Source of the DNA: a virus
Length of the DNA: 64,000 nucleotides
Reading direction: 5' to 3' (one strand)
Virus record (IMG/VR): IMGVR_UViG_3300037493_003396
Location: 1 to 64,000 of that record
Shown: positions 44,001-50,280 of the stretch, in pieces
How positions within the stretch are numbered: the stretch's first letter is position 1
How the letters are laid out: every line of letters begins with the position of its first letter
The notes under the pieces: model-generated
The model's database searches: none
Told to the model about the DNA's origin: nothing
Seen by the model: only the letters and a program-made list of their open reading frames with translations
Position numbers and translations under genes: made by a program

Positions 44001-45910
44001 ACGCTCAGGGTAATAAGGTTGATTTAAAAGGTGAAGTTTGGGACGCCGCCTTTGATGCGATCGCCGGACAGTTTCAGGCGAGAGGCGCTGCAGCTCATGG
44101 AATCCACCGTAAACAGGCAGTCGGTGACAAAGCTATTAAAGGCTATTTGGAAGAAGAACACGACCAAATATTGATTGATCATATCACGGCGATGGCTGGC
44201 GTTCTCACAAAACAAGAAGCGGCTTATGACGCGATGGAAGCCATGGGAAATCTTAAAGACAAGACCCGGGCTCCCGAATTACGAAAATACATAAGCGGAC
44301 AACTCCGAAACGATACTGAATTGGATAGAGTTTCTGCTAAGTTAAGATCATTGGCTTTCTTATGGTATCTTGGTGGAATGATCAAATCCGCAGCGGTAAA
44401 CTCTACTCAGCCGATAATTGTTGGTATCCCCCTACTTGACAGATACATGCGTGAGAAGGGTATAAAGGCGAGTGGATCTATTGCTCAATTAAATATGTCA
44501 AGAATCATTGCACAAAATCCCTCTCTTATAACGAAAGACCCCAGCGAATGGGGTGAGATGAAGGGCGTGTCGGGCTGGTTGAGAAGATATATCGACGAAA
44601 GTATTATTTCCGGTAACATGGCCGCGCAACATATCCGATTTATCAAGGGGCAGACAAGCGGTTGGGGGAGAGTTTGGAATAAAACCTTTGACACTTTGGC
44701 GACTCCGTTTGCCATGGTGGAGAAATTTAACCGTGTTTCATCAGGGTCCGCATTATTTGAAGTTGCGTTTGAGCATTACATGAAAAACAAGACAACTGAA
44801 AGCAACGAGACCATTTATGAAATGGCGAAGAATGATGCCAACAAATTCATTAATGACGTCCATTACCCAATCGGGAAACACAACCTTCCTATTCCGGCGC
44901 AAGGTGGGGATATTGCTTCAATCGGAATGAAAACAGCCTATACATTCAGGACGTTTACCCATAACTTCCTGTTGAATCAGTTCAATCTTTTGAGGTCAGC
45001 GGCGCAGTATTCTATAAACCCAAAGGGTAATTTAACAGCCGAGCAACAGAAACAGGTGAATATCCAAGCAACCAACGATTTAAAGACCTTTATCCACACC
45101 ATGGCGCTCTTGGCGATGTTTGGTGGAATGATGGGATTACCGTTTCTAAAAGATATATTCGACTGGTATGAAGAAAAGTTCGGTTTTTCGCCCAAGGAAT
45201 GGGTCAGGCAGAGTTTAAGAGGAGTGGGTGGGGAAACGCTCGAGGTTCTGGGGATGGGTGGCATACCGGCGTTCCTGGGGGGAAATATAAGCGGTTCCTT
45301 AGCAATTGGAGTCCCCTTCATGGGAGATCAGACAGCTTTAGAATCCATCGGTGGAGTTTATGCCGGCTTAGCTAAGAAAATTGTAATGGCAGGGCAAGCC
45401 GCCGCAAGGGGTGACGTTTATAGAATGTCCGCCAATCTTACTCCGGAGTTTCTGAGAGGTCCGATAGTGGCTTTGACGGAGTCTGATTTTGGCAAAGAAG
45501 TTGTCGGTTCGCGGGGAATTGCAACCACACCACAGGGGATGCCCTCTTATGCTTCTACCGGAGAGCCCTTATCTTACAAAGGCGGAGAAGCGGTTCTTAA
45601 AGCGGTAGGTTTTCAGCCGACCCGAATAGCCAAAGAAAGAGAAATAGAACAATCTGTTAAGAAACAGGTCATGTGGGCGAACGAACAGAAGAAGAACATT
45701 TCTGAAAGTTACCGGATTGACCGAATCCAGAACAATAAAGATGCCTTAAAGACCATGATGAAGGACATTAAAGAATTGAATCAGAAGATCGCCGATAGGA
45801 AAATACCGGTTCCGAGGGCTTCTATGTCCACAATTATCAAGAGTTCAATCGCAACAAAAAGTCTCCAAAAGAGAAGGGAATTGGCAAGGCGCCTCGAACT
45901 AGCTGAATAG
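35096..45910 (+). CDS. giant polyvalent virion protein with metallopeptidase and ADP-ribosyltransferase-like domains
   Basis: 3604 residues. N-terminus has a duplicated NPFDQFDTD/NPFDKFDTD and a long Gly/Ala helical region. Near residue 1097 lies an incomplete ART-like start (AAFHGGHKFDKFKLDQ), then a fuller ART-PolyVal-type domain at ~1160-1330 (VFHGTTKF, GHFGTENQARQHV, KGYDGVVYKNEYE). A metallopeptidase follows at ~1560-1690: VGHELSHVGVDGH (HExxH, second His at +10) and EEFAAD as likely third ligand. Further on come a second peptidase-like region without HExxH (~1740-1850), long coiled coils, and a C-terminal third with a hydrophobic segment TMALLAMFGGMMGLPF (~3338). Family proteins are packaged in the head and delivered into the host; domain boundaries are approximate. 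Confidence 0.82.
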   Translation: MANPFDQFDTDNSDNATNPSANPFDKFDTDAEGSSSLLRRGIADPLVGLARGFAVGIPETLTGLADIATLGKFGIGVDQLGEMAGVSKPLEHVFAKGREAFDQYLTPETRQAQQEVSETKGFFPQVGAVLQRPSVLAQVVADSIPGMVGGSLVANLGMKALGKGAVKIAPKLLAEAAGATKVAEGMPAAQKLAIESIDAIKKANTSKAVLTGGLAEIGVTAGQNAEQTRQQTPNDELTAEQAAIISASAVVTGLIGYGSGKFSQYLGLADPQTMIAMAVNRGVPRTAAEGVTWKESVKNFLKTMAKEGLLEELPQSIQEQAAQNIALGKPIDDGVWEAGAMGMLAGMAQGGGAHVIQGLLSKDPHHQEIERQISETDPEGQVKIAPPLEAFNMEGLTANNVVVEPEPVSTVPKLQPGAPEEDVLNSLSQNIEQRAISTDALINLVQTYPAGSPVSNMAQAEIDRRSPVVGAEIQNNIDILSLKNIEIRDVLGSPDKLESYAKKNNILVSEAQKKLETALSGNVVKITDLKEKAVSSQAATRPQNIVSGEVEGVKAQGKEDTIESKFGEVKIKYGLADANDVLTSHDENGVANKNYDQSLQERPANDPTFATRVQERAGSRMKVNLLGMAPTVTDGAPQIYKDMVVEAGNSRAEAIRFTYRMARAGNQEYVAAADKYKKWLADRAESFGFTREQVEAIPEPMLVRERTTEVTDRAKWARETNVPQADKQNQIEIAKRYSSEIDESMLAKLDMGEEGNVAAASNYGFLQALSTKIGSNEARGMNAGQKISSEFAQLVEMSLFQKAFGNIKGGETFIELLAQAQDSEINPLVNSLLASVEPYVKLNSLYANDPNNITPFVIRAVSILKGALKNHKSGKDATIPEQNAVFKQLLQAGLMDTDSSYVKELAIDLEALKRTPKKLREFLKDLARRSYEDIKAQSSPGLFKMEPLAKEEIYETVAKEHQLNEESRQNKIRRLTRNDQGALVKTKSNTGEGGKESGDRGSGETSRGETQKLKTSPAVNYHYIIQVQIPKYADKNGKLKEVKTQGWSDGDAIKNVRGQLARELGVSIQSIPTDKNLYKIISKETGRPADLRASAAAFHGGHKFDKFKLDQETARTGAIAKMKGAQNVDQKYLELAKEPIKNKVALQQMADAAAKKAGYTTEVFHGTTKFILSNETDETGAYRVKPRNLHVFRGGHFGTENQARQHVAAQGYSKKLEGTILRLYMKDDTKLMRSDDIKGGGWDTIVRDARAKGYDGVVYKNEYEPNAPLSDFVENYEKYRAEALSKIPKDIDVMDIDPEIMESLSKGAFQTILFSKSQLWLIARGEIREGGDQNFADSYTLVDSSKVKLADPVTYDEKGQIVPLSERFNKNRPEIFASVTGIDKRLLEQGLKGNKINDQDMAMYEKTLLNRLTSLTKEDFSVVGEDLERVVKSITKKGEFYERSATQIAEGGISGIPADHPRQRRALEANEGLIARSPEIFNPAIIEGIKKKRLAQGAIALLKVEQARVQAKKADLTGRWKSDRTGSYALQNEITVANNRLADIAKTISDIEALVEPALEVDTQAHKTNAEAFELGRKNGYDVIFMKDNYHTLNAFINTTRKQIFVATGGKFTALQLVGHELSHVGVDGHASNLETQALIDKKSPAVKQYWEALNEAAGVKFSESAMLEEFAADLQGGIKENFGVNLDEGLIQQSTVYGMTDMLTNIPKEVDVIARGPTYKEVTKPEIKSAHQQTLDLVVNHDTKPMAFGKSIDEYEKATGKKFPFRELVEALDKKYIEVSYDSSKMSNKNAFADFSDNTIYINTKKFKEGDWKGSKTDTHLESELAFRGVMALVETAETGKPTQDLIRLRSELTSFKQSLAPFLSQASPEATRIYGLISKSGDVRNMMGFMTNSDFAGWLNSIPDYSSAKPGGSFWSRLKDIVLKYVGKITATGRTKLDELSSIMDKYVLLGKGENILAEARRYESPKDFIRATSYRNTSETTVRGGVEVYIFKNNKNETRYEPINLEQAASMGWNLEKSKDILRRITEIQYANPTLETEKGRRDLATLAMYQEKLKKIVQPIMTENQRLTQIWNTAHGVTAKESAARNLAEREAFAEQQKMTQPIVPKEEKVGGTKREITLAKEAAGFSISNIKKTFVVGERPELPVKKGKTGIETLADQNLIPLANHYVKAVNDPEKYGSPKAIKRALVKSIMEMYPKGEGNYILQRAEKYFEVMDAVSETLAERVQPEFKIDSKDEIAAQKEIQREQAWIDRTRAWQSGAQVTAPVVKKPEPKVIDRTEPTNRYILRRNGQEIGSVDMDINGDTIQMHALVLPRKAHLSGVLSNIFRQNPDVQNITMEVNPAVGKVERKATQIMGGYLTTLGGKFNFNLDGKSEYVLNRDDLGTAIDNREEMVVKPETLYNQPKVTQANFGLIDDYFNSQVLSPEDVADVAEERAAERLIKGLKQNIEEEFSTEADVDAVIDEEAASDIVDAQFLNTSVAWHKVVLPRTSKDLERMIDGDWFRNPTNMPEAEGKRMRNVLSNYGGIAWPKLREWLSLPYQNALKSVDWKSIYKIFGVDRIENRERMSHEWFQKAEMYLNRRHYYKAENYTKKQMKEADYNIGRVLTIGDENLRNIMFGIQDQVKELDAEIKQSGPLFDNSALENKKAALEAEIKRYQDDRAYSFEEVQDGVEDWDGKKIKLNKLEYGMYRAARSTEDQIFAKILEHHKKMLFKQYQKQKWYKILSAALGSDLSEEDSQKIIDKLQLASGNKSIEKVTKKQVAVKLQNIFKQIDKSFKEKDKSFEQWDVLNTYKEISGALNKEFTELRTMISALAPSLTGAELDQAVKEIFVAYQRTLPRLKKLRDLRNNWNNWPGFFPRKRKQGAVKMQMFEEYATAAGVIKKREMFSTMFNSPGEAESIYGDLLDRYGVMVDGKKTLPGKYKFEYPFVSKTAEGSFDGMKDFNLQALLDSAFDNMQASGSQYFDAQGNKVDLKGEVWDAAFDAIAGQFQARGAAAHGIHRKQAVGDKAIKGYLEEEHDQILIDHITAMAGVLTKQEAAYDAMEAMGNLKDKTRAPELRKYISGQLRNDTELDRVSAKLRSLAFLWYLGGMIKSAAVNSTQPIIVGIPLLDRYMREKGIKASGSIAQLNMSRIIAQNPSLITKDPSEWGEMKGVSGWLRRYIDESIISGNMAAQHIRFIKGQTSGWGRVWNKTFDTLATPFAMVEKFNRVSSGSALFEVAFEHYMKNKTTESNETIYEMAKNDANKFINDVHYPIGKHNLPIPAQGGDIASIGMKTAYTFRTFTHNFLLNQFNLLRSAAQYSINPKGNLTAEQQKQVNIQATNDLKTFIHTMALLAMFGGMMGLPFLKDIFDWYEEKFGFSPKEWVRQSLRGVGGETLEVLGMGGIPAFLGGNISGSLAIGVPFMGDQTALESIGGVYAGLAKKIVMAGQAAARGDVYRMSANLTPEFLRGPIVALTESDFGKEVVGSRGIATTPQGMPSYASTGEPLSYKGGEAVLKAVGFQPTRIAKEREIEQSVKKQVMWANEQKKNISESYRIDRIQNNKDALKTMMKDIKELNQKIADRKIPVPRASMSTIIKSSIATKSLQKRRELARRLELAE

Positions 45911-45925
45911 ATTAACTTAAATTCT

Positions 45926-45959
45926 TTAATAAAATTTATTATAAATTATTAATCTTTTT
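45926..45959 (+). terminator. AT-only intrinsic terminator after the virion operon
   Basis: TTAAT/ATTAA and AATTTA/TAAATT stack (two-base bulge) around a 3-nt loop, followed by TCTTTTT. Weak GC content but well placed, 16 nt after the giant gene and just before a new promoter. Confidence 0.65.
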
Positions 45960-45961
45960 AC

Positions 45962-45990
45962 TTGACATTAATCAAACAAATTGCTATATT
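45962..45990 (+). promoter_or_regulatory. sigma-70 promoter for the replication/regulation region
   Basis: TTGACA (45962-45967), a 17-nt spacer and TATATT (45985-45990): perfect -35 and 5/6 -10. It lies directly after a terminator and 30 nt before the first ATG, so it starts a new transcription unit. Confidence 0.85.
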
Positions 45991-46019
45991 GTTGTCAAAA
46001 TCAAGAAAGGATAATATCA

Positions 46020-46163
46020 ATGAAAGAACAAGACATTGACGCAATTAAGGAATTTGGTCTTTTATCGGTTGGTAAAAAATCTCTCATAAAACATCTTGAA
46101 GGCGGAAAGTTATCGCGCAAAGAAGCAATGGACGCAAAGTGTTTTGACTTGACAAAATGTTAA
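46020..46163 (+). CDS. small hypothetical protein, 47 aa
   Basis: MKEQDIDAIKEFGLLSVGKK continues SLIKHLEGGKLSRKEAMDAK. Helix-turn-helix-like length but no clear HTH. First gene after the consensus promoter; GAAAGGATA upstream. The N-terminal 'EFGLL..GKKSLIKHLEG' pattern fits a phage protein of unknown role. Confidence 0.6.
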   Translation: MKEQDIDAIKEFGLLSVGKKSLIKHLEGGKLSRKEAMDAKCFDLTKC

Positions 46164-46182
46164 TTGTGGTTTAATTAATCGT

Positions 46183-46737
46183 ATGAAGACATTAAAATGC
46201 GAAACATGTGGTGTGCCTTTTGAGGTAAAACCTTATAGAGAAAAAACCGCTCGGTTTTGTTCATCTAAGTGCTGGACTACCTCACCGGAAAGCAAGAAAA
46301 TTGTTTCCGTATCACAAATTAAGAGGCACAATCTAAAACCAATAACAAAGGGGAATAATCCAAACTGGAAAGGAGGGATAGTTTCTGATGCCAAGTTAAG
46401 ACTATGCCGCAGTTCTTGGAAGAAACTAACGAAAAGAATTTTAGAGATATACAACAATACCTGTAGATACTGTGGCAATATGAAGGATTTACATGTTCAC
46501 CATATATTACCTTTTAGAGATGGGGGGTTGGACATCGAAGATAATTTAGAATTAGTCTGTAGCAAGTGCCATCCGAAGGTAGAAAAGGAAGGCGTTTTAC
46601 AGAGAATTATTAATAAAAAATGTGAGCAATGCATGGGTTACTTCGCTGACGGGAGGCAAGATTGTAGAATTCCCGATTGCCCCCTATACACCTTTAGACC
46701 TTACAAAGATAAGGCAGAAAAAAAAGCAACGGAGTGA
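46183..46737 (+). CDS. HNH endonuclease with extra C-terminal zinc module
   Basis: 184 residues: N-terminal zinc ribbon CETCGVPFEV...FCSSKC, the motif NNPNWKGGI often found before HNH domains, then HNH CRYCGNMKDLHVHHILPFRDGG with NLELVCSKCHPKVE. A separate C-terminal motif CEQCMGYFADGRQDCRIPDC then CPLYTFR resembles a small zinc domain found alone in other phages. No good ribosome site before the ATG. A homing endonuclease that may have captured a neighbouring gene end. Confidence 0.85.
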   Translation: MKTLKCETCGVPFEVKPYREKTARFCSSKCWTTSPESKKIVSVSQIKRHNLKPITKGNNPNWKGGIVSDAKLRLCRSSWKKLTKRILEIYNNTCRYCGNMKDLHVHHILPFRDGGLDIEDNLELVCSKCHPKVEKEGVLQRIINKKCEQCMGYFADGRQDCRIPDCPLYTFRPYKDKAEKKATE

Positions 46738-46784
46738 CGTGGGGATAAAACGAGCAACCATAATATCAAAGAAGGATAGAATCT

Positions 46785-46982
46785 ATGTACAACCACATTT
46801 TGAGAGGATTAATCGTCAACAGAGGGCTTACGCAAGAGAAGTTTTCCAAGTTAATAGGAATATCGAACGTAACATTATCACACATTATGCGAGGTTATAA
46901 TTGTAAACTTAAAAATCAACAATTAATAGCGGATTATTTTAACAAACCAATCAATTCAATATTTAAAGGGAGGGTAAAATGA
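46785..46982 (+). CDS. XRE/Cro-type HTH transcription regulator
   Basis: 65 residues: RGLTQEKFSKLIGISNVTLSHIMRG is a classic Cro/C1 helix-turn-helix (residues ~13-37), with a short C-terminal segment NQQLIADYFNKPINSIF typical of the family. Such proteins bind operators to switch phage transcription; the TGGATAC repeats at 5141-5193 are a possible target (inference). Overlaps the next gene by ATGA. Confidence 0.85.
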   Translation: MYNHILRGLIVNRGLTQEKFSKLIGISNVTLSHIMRGYNCKLKNQQLIADYFNKPINSIFKGRVK

Positions 46983-47434
46983 GTGAAAAAGGTAAGGGTA
47001 AAGCGGTAGTAGAAGTTGTTCTTGAAAAGAAGAAAAAGAACGGAGATCCATATTGGGGAATCATTATTGATGGAAAAGAATATTATGACTCCAAAGGAAA
47101 TTTCAAAGACAAGAAGGGGCAGGAAGTTGAGTTTGAGTATTCTACTTCCGATGATGGTAATATTACTTTTATTAATCCTGTTGGTGGTGGTTTTAAGGGT
47201 GGTTCCGGCGGTTCGCGGGCTAAGTCTCCCGAAGAAATAGCCTTGCAGAAAAAGAGCTTTGCCTATTCTTACGCAAAGGATTTAACTTGTGCAATAATCG
47301 CCGCGCACGCGCCGTTAACGAAAGCCCTTCCGGAAGGAATGAAGTATTTAGATTTTCTTTCTTTCATGTCGGATGCGGGGCTTGTGATGACCACAAAAAT
47401 AGCAGAAGGAATTATCATGAAATTTAACGAATAG
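46979..47434 (+). CDS. hypothetical, possible single-strand DNA-binding protein
   Basis: 151 residues. The first ~65 form a β-rich, OB-like pattern (WGIIIDGKEYYDSKGNFKD, KGQEVEFEYSTSDDGNITFI), followed by a Gly-rich linker (GGGFKGGSGGSRAKS) and helical segments. Position between a regulator and the primase gene, and the OB-like start plus flexible linker, suggest ssDNA binding. No family match, so low certainty on function. Confidence 0.6.
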   Translation: MSEKGKGKAVVEVVLEKKKKNGDPYWGIIIDGKEYYDSKGNFKDKKGQEVEFEYSTSDDGNITFINPVGGGFKGGSGGSRAKSPEEIALQKKSFAYSYAKDLTCAIIAAHAPLTKALPEGMKYLDFLSFMSDAGLVMTTKIAEGIIMKFNE

Positions 47435-47450
47435 TTCCATCGCTGGATTG

Positions 47451-47553
47451 GCGGGGTAGCAGTGAGGACATGATTGACATGAGGTTAGTGGTCAACGCCA
47501 TAGGTTGTGATACACTATCTAGTGGAGATCATGAGTGACCTACCCTACCCCGC
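47451..47553 (+). ncRNA. candidate structured RNA, multi-branched
   Basis: A perfect 9-bp outer stem GCGGGGTAG/CTACCCCGC (47451-47459 with 47545-47553) encloses ATGAT/ATCAT (47470-47474 with 47528-47532), the stacked TGAC/GTCA hairpin (47475-47494) and CACT/AGTG (47513-47524). Lies in the 295-nt gap before the primase-helicase gene, which has no protein-coding frame I can support. Confidence 0.45.
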
Positions 47554-47562
47554 AAATAAAAC

Positions 47563-47591
47563 TTGACACGGATATGACAAGATGATTTAAG
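47563..47591 (+). promoter_or_regulatory. weak candidate promoter for the primase gene
   Basis: TTGACA at 47563-47568, a 17-nt spacer and TTTAAG at 47586-47591 (4/6). Would start transcription just before the pseudoknot-like leader. Confidence 0.4.
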
Positions 47592-47602
47592 AAACATCAG
47601 GA

Positions 47603-47729
47603 GCGAACCCTACAGTGAATTTAACCTTTAACAGTAATTTTAAGTCGGCAGATATGGGCTGGAGTGCTATGCTCTCCCTGGGTATAGGTTCGCCACAAAG
47701 GGCTGTATCTGCCGGCGAAGGTTCTTCTT
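47603..47729 (+). promoter_or_regulatory. pseudoknot-like 5' leader of the primase-helicase gene
   Basis: An 11-bp stem pairs 47644-47654 with 47706-47716 and contains a GGAG/CTCC hairpin (47661-47677). GCGAACC at 47603-47609 can pair with GGTTCGC at 47687-47693 inside that stem, giving a pseudoknot. The same GAACC can instead pair with GGTTC at 47720-47724, next to the GAAGG ribosome site 9 nt before the ATG. The mutually exclusive pairings look like a translational switch. Confidence 0.5.
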
Positions 47730-49484
47730 ATGATTAAAACTGCCCTACACTACAAAAACAATCTTGGGTTAAATGTTCTCCCCATGAAAGTCACATATAA
47801 CGAAGCAAAAACCAAAGAGAGAGGCAAATTATCTTACGATAAAATGCCGCTAGTCCCATGGACAGAGTTGATGACTCGCAAGGTGACAGACGAAGAAATA
47901 GCAAAGTGGTGGACTCAGTATCCTGATGCAGGGATAGGAGCAGTTATGGGCAGTATCTCAAATGGCATTATCGCAGTTGATTGCGATTCCGAAAAAGCAG
48001 TGGAAGAAATGGAAGCTAGTTTAAGTGATAGTATTTCTATTCCTTGTTCAAAATCCATCAGTGGATCAAGGCATTATTTTTTTTCCACAGATGAAGTTTA
48101 TAATAAGATGGGTAGGTTTTGTGGAGATTGTGATTTGCAGGCTGAAAATAGTTTAATTACCCTTCCGCCCACACGGGGCAAAAATGGCGATTGCTACTCA
48201 TGGATAAATGAGCCACTAACCGCAAAAGATTTTCCGGCGCTACACGCGAGCTTTCAAGCGAGCACTATTAATAATATATATAATAAAGAACTAACTATAT
48301 ATAGAGGCATTGTAAGTTTGCGGTCATCTAACACCCAAGATAAGGAACTTACCAAACTTACCAAACTTACAACACTTACAAGAGAGAATATATGGGAGAG
48401 TGGAATCAGGGATGAAAATCTGTACCATGTGGCTCTTAATCTGCGGCGTGGGGGAGACTCAAAAGATTATATTTTCCAAACACTTAGGGCAATTATACTA
48501 TCATGGGGAGAGGTTGATGATGGGTGGATAAATGCCAAGATAAAGAGCGTTATGGGAAAAGAGGAAAAAGAAAAGAGACATATCCATCAGGAGATAATCG
48601 AGTACATAGAGACACAAAAATACTTACAAGAACCATACATACAGTTAACGGACCTCTTACAGAACTTACAAATCTTACAGAAACCGGATAAAAACAGCGC
48701 CTATGTGAGTTTAAAGCGACTATGCGATGAGAGAAAATACATTGAAAAACAAATAGATAAGCGCGGTGTGTATCGGATTATTTACCACAATCTTGAAACG
48801 AAAATGGATTTATTAAATGAAGAGGCAGAAGTAGAGTTTAAAATGGACCTGCCTTTGAATTTGGGAAATAGAGTTGTTATTAGTCCGGGGAATATTTGTG
48901 TGATCGCCGGAAGTAAATCGAGCGGAAAAACAGCCATGCTGTTAAACATTGCGTACCTAAACCAAAATAAATACGAAATCGTCTATCTCAATTCGGAAAT
49001 GCACGCAACAGAGCTTAAAAAGAGATTAAAGAAATTTGCGCCATTGAATGATTGGAAAATAACAGGGCATAAGTGTTCTGGTAATTTTGCGGACTTTATT
49101 GAACCTGATAAGAAGAAAATATATATTGTTGATTACCTGGAAGTTCACGATAAATTCTATGAAATAGCCGCCCCTATTAAACTAATACATGAAAAACTGG
49201 GGGATTCAGTTTGCTTCATCGGACTACAGATGAAATCAGGGGCAACATTAGGCAGGGGAGGTGACTTTTCCGCAGAAAAAGCAAGGTTGTATTTGACGAT
49301 GGATTACCGCGAGGATGAGAGACGGACGATGGTTACTATTTATGACGCTAAAGAACCGCGCCCCCCACACGACAATGTAAGGGGACAATCACGAGCTGTC
49401 AAAATTTTAAACGGATGTGAGTTGTTCCCAGAAGATACAGATTGGGAATGGAAGAAAACAATAAAGTATGGAGGAAAGGTTTAA
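47730..49484 (+). CDS. primase-polymerase/helicase (prim-pol + RecA-like ATPase)
   Basis: 584 residues. The N-terminal prim-pol domain (~1-175) shows WWTQYPDAGIGAVMG, the metal motif GIIAVDCDS (DxD, ~75-83) and the SRHYFF (sxH-type) motif (~113). A linker contains a winged-helix-like region (~290-345). The C-terminal RecA-like ATPase (~370-560) has Walker A GSKSSGKT (~396), a Walker B-like IYIVDYLEV, and a CFIGLQMKSG sensor-like strand. The combination fits a replicative primase-helicase. Confidence 0.85.
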   Translation: MIKTALHYKNNLGLNVLPMKVTYNEAKTKERGKLSYDKMPLVPWTELMTRKVTDEEIAKWWTQYPDAGIGAVMGSISNGIIAVDCDSEKAVEEMEASLSDSISIPCSKSISGSRHYFFSTDEVYNKMGRFCGDCDLQAENSLITLPPTRGKNGDCYSWINEPLTAKDFPALHASFQASTINNIYNKELTIYRGIVSLRSSNTQDKELTKLTKLTTLTRENIWESGIRDENLYHVALNLRRGGDSKDYIFQTLRAIILSWGEVDDGWINAKIKSVMGKEEKEKRHIHQEIIEYIETQKYLQEPYIQLTDLLQNLQILQKPDKNSAYVSLKRLCDERKYIEKQIDKRGVYRIIYHNLETKMDLLNEEAEVEFKMDLPLNLGNRVVISPGNICVIAGSKSSGKTAMLLNIAYLNQNKYEIVYLNSEMHATELKKRLKKFAPLNDWKITGHKCSGNFADFIEPDKKKIYIVDYLEVHDKFYEIAAPIKLIHEKLGDSVCFIGLQMKSGATLGRGGDFSAEKARLYLTMDYREDERRTMVTIYDAKEPRPPHDNVRGQSRAVKILNGCELFPEDTDWEWKKTIKYGGKV

Positions 49485-49510
49485 GCAAAATAGGAATTTG
49501 AGGAGGTAAC

Positions 49511-49657
49511 ATGATACTCGAAGGTCATTTCCAAAAGTTGGTACTTCAAGGGATAAAAATCATTATAGCTTTGATGGTTACAGAATCAAAGGAAACAAGA
49601 AAAGAATTAATGGCGGAAGTAATACGATACTTTCAAGACATTGAAAAGTCAATTTAA
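49511..49657 (+). CDS. small hypothetical protein, 48 aa
   Basis: AGGAGGTAAC directly precedes the ATG. MILEGHFQKLVLQGIKIIIA continues LMVTESKETRKELMAEVIRY, one or two helices, amphipathic. Follows the primase-helicase gene by 26 nt. Unknown. Confidence 0.55.
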   Translation: MILEGHFQKLVLQGIKIIIALMVTESKETRKELMAEVIRYFQDIEKSI

Positions 49658-49658
49658 T

Positions 49659-49674
49659 CAGCACCAGAAGGAGG
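49659..49674 (+). repeat. CAGCACCAGAAGGAGG ribosome-site module, copy 1
   Basis: The identical 16 nt recur at 57887-57902 and 58258-58273, each ending in a Shine-Dalgarno a few nt before an ATG (49682, 57907, 58278). Identity upstream of the SD itself (CAGCACCAGA) is not explained by ribosome binding. Confidence 0.75.
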
Positions 49675-49681
49675 TAACAAA

Positions 49682-49990
49682 ATGAATAAAGAACAAAGTG
49701 CTGTTAAACAGATGAAGAAACAGATGAAGTATGAAGAGAGTTTGTGGGCGAATGTTGGCACAGAATTATTTGTTTTAGAATGGTCTGGGAGGCAAAAATG
49801 TTTCCACATCCAGAAACTTAGTGAGTCGATCAAGTCTAATTTTATTTATGGATTTCTAACAAATACATCCAATGATTACGCCCCTATTGGGGTTTTTGAT
49901 GACGTAAAGGATGCACACCAGGCGGCGGACAAATTAAGAACTGAATACGACATGCCCGATATGTTGGATGCTGTGGCGATGGAATTATAA
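49682..49990 (+). CDS. hypothetical protein, 102 aa
   Basis: MNKEQSAVKQMKKQMKYEES opens a charged helix, followed by β-strands (TELFVLEWSGRQKCFHIQKL). Preceded by the repeated ribosome-site module. Unknown. Confidence 0.65.
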   Translation: MNKEQSAVKQMKKQMKYEESLWANVGTELFVLEWSGRQKCFHIQKLSESIKSNFIYGFLTNTSNDYAPIGVFDDVKDAHQAADKLRTEYDMPDMLDAVAMEL

Positions 49991-50016
49991 CAATATAACA
50001 ATTAAAGGAGAAAGCA

Positions 50017-50151
50017 ATGAAAAAAGCAAAGAGTAAAAAGATTGGCGGAATTGTAGCGTGGATAGTGGCAACTTTTGCAAAAGACATGCACCTGTGCAAA
50101 AATCCCCCGAAGGGCAACAAAAGAAAAGTAGCCGTTAAAAAGGAGGAATAA
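50017..50151 (+). CDS. small basic protein, 44 aa
   Basis: MKKAKSKKIGGIVAWIVATF plus a Lys/Pro-rich tail. AAGGAG upstream. A short hydrophobic stretch between basic flanks suggests membrane association. Unknown. Confidence 0.5.
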   Translation: MKKAKSKKIGGIVAWIVATFAKDMHLCKNPPKGNKRKVAVKKEE

Positions 50152-50280
50152 ATGGAAGCCGTGGTCAGTTTTTTCGTAGCGTTCTTTTACATTTGTTGGA
50201 AGAACCATAAAAAAAGAAGGGAGGCGGATTATGTATTCGAAAGTAGAGAAGGGGATTCCTATTCCAGAAAAAAAGCCTAA
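50152..50280 (+). CDS. small membrane protein, 42 aa
   Basis: ATG directly follows the previous stop (TAAATG) with AAGGAGG upstream. An N-terminal hydrophobic segment VVSFFVAFFYICW is followed by a basic cytoplasmic tail (KNHKKRREADYVFESREG). Overlaps the next gene by 50 nt. Unknown. Confidence 0.5.
   Translation: MEAVVSFFVAFFYICWKNHKKRREADYVFESREGDSYSRKKA

Noticed and set aside
47451-47553. tRNA with a GCGGGGT/ACCCCGC acceptor
   Set aside because: The end stem looks tRNA-like, but no T-loop consensus or 5-bp anticodon arm with a 7-nt loop is found.
47603-47729. HDV-like self-cleaving ribozyme
   Set aside because: The nesting order of the stems recalls the HDV double pseudoknot, but there is no P4 hairpin, the first joining segment is 34 nt and no recognisable catalytic C region is present.
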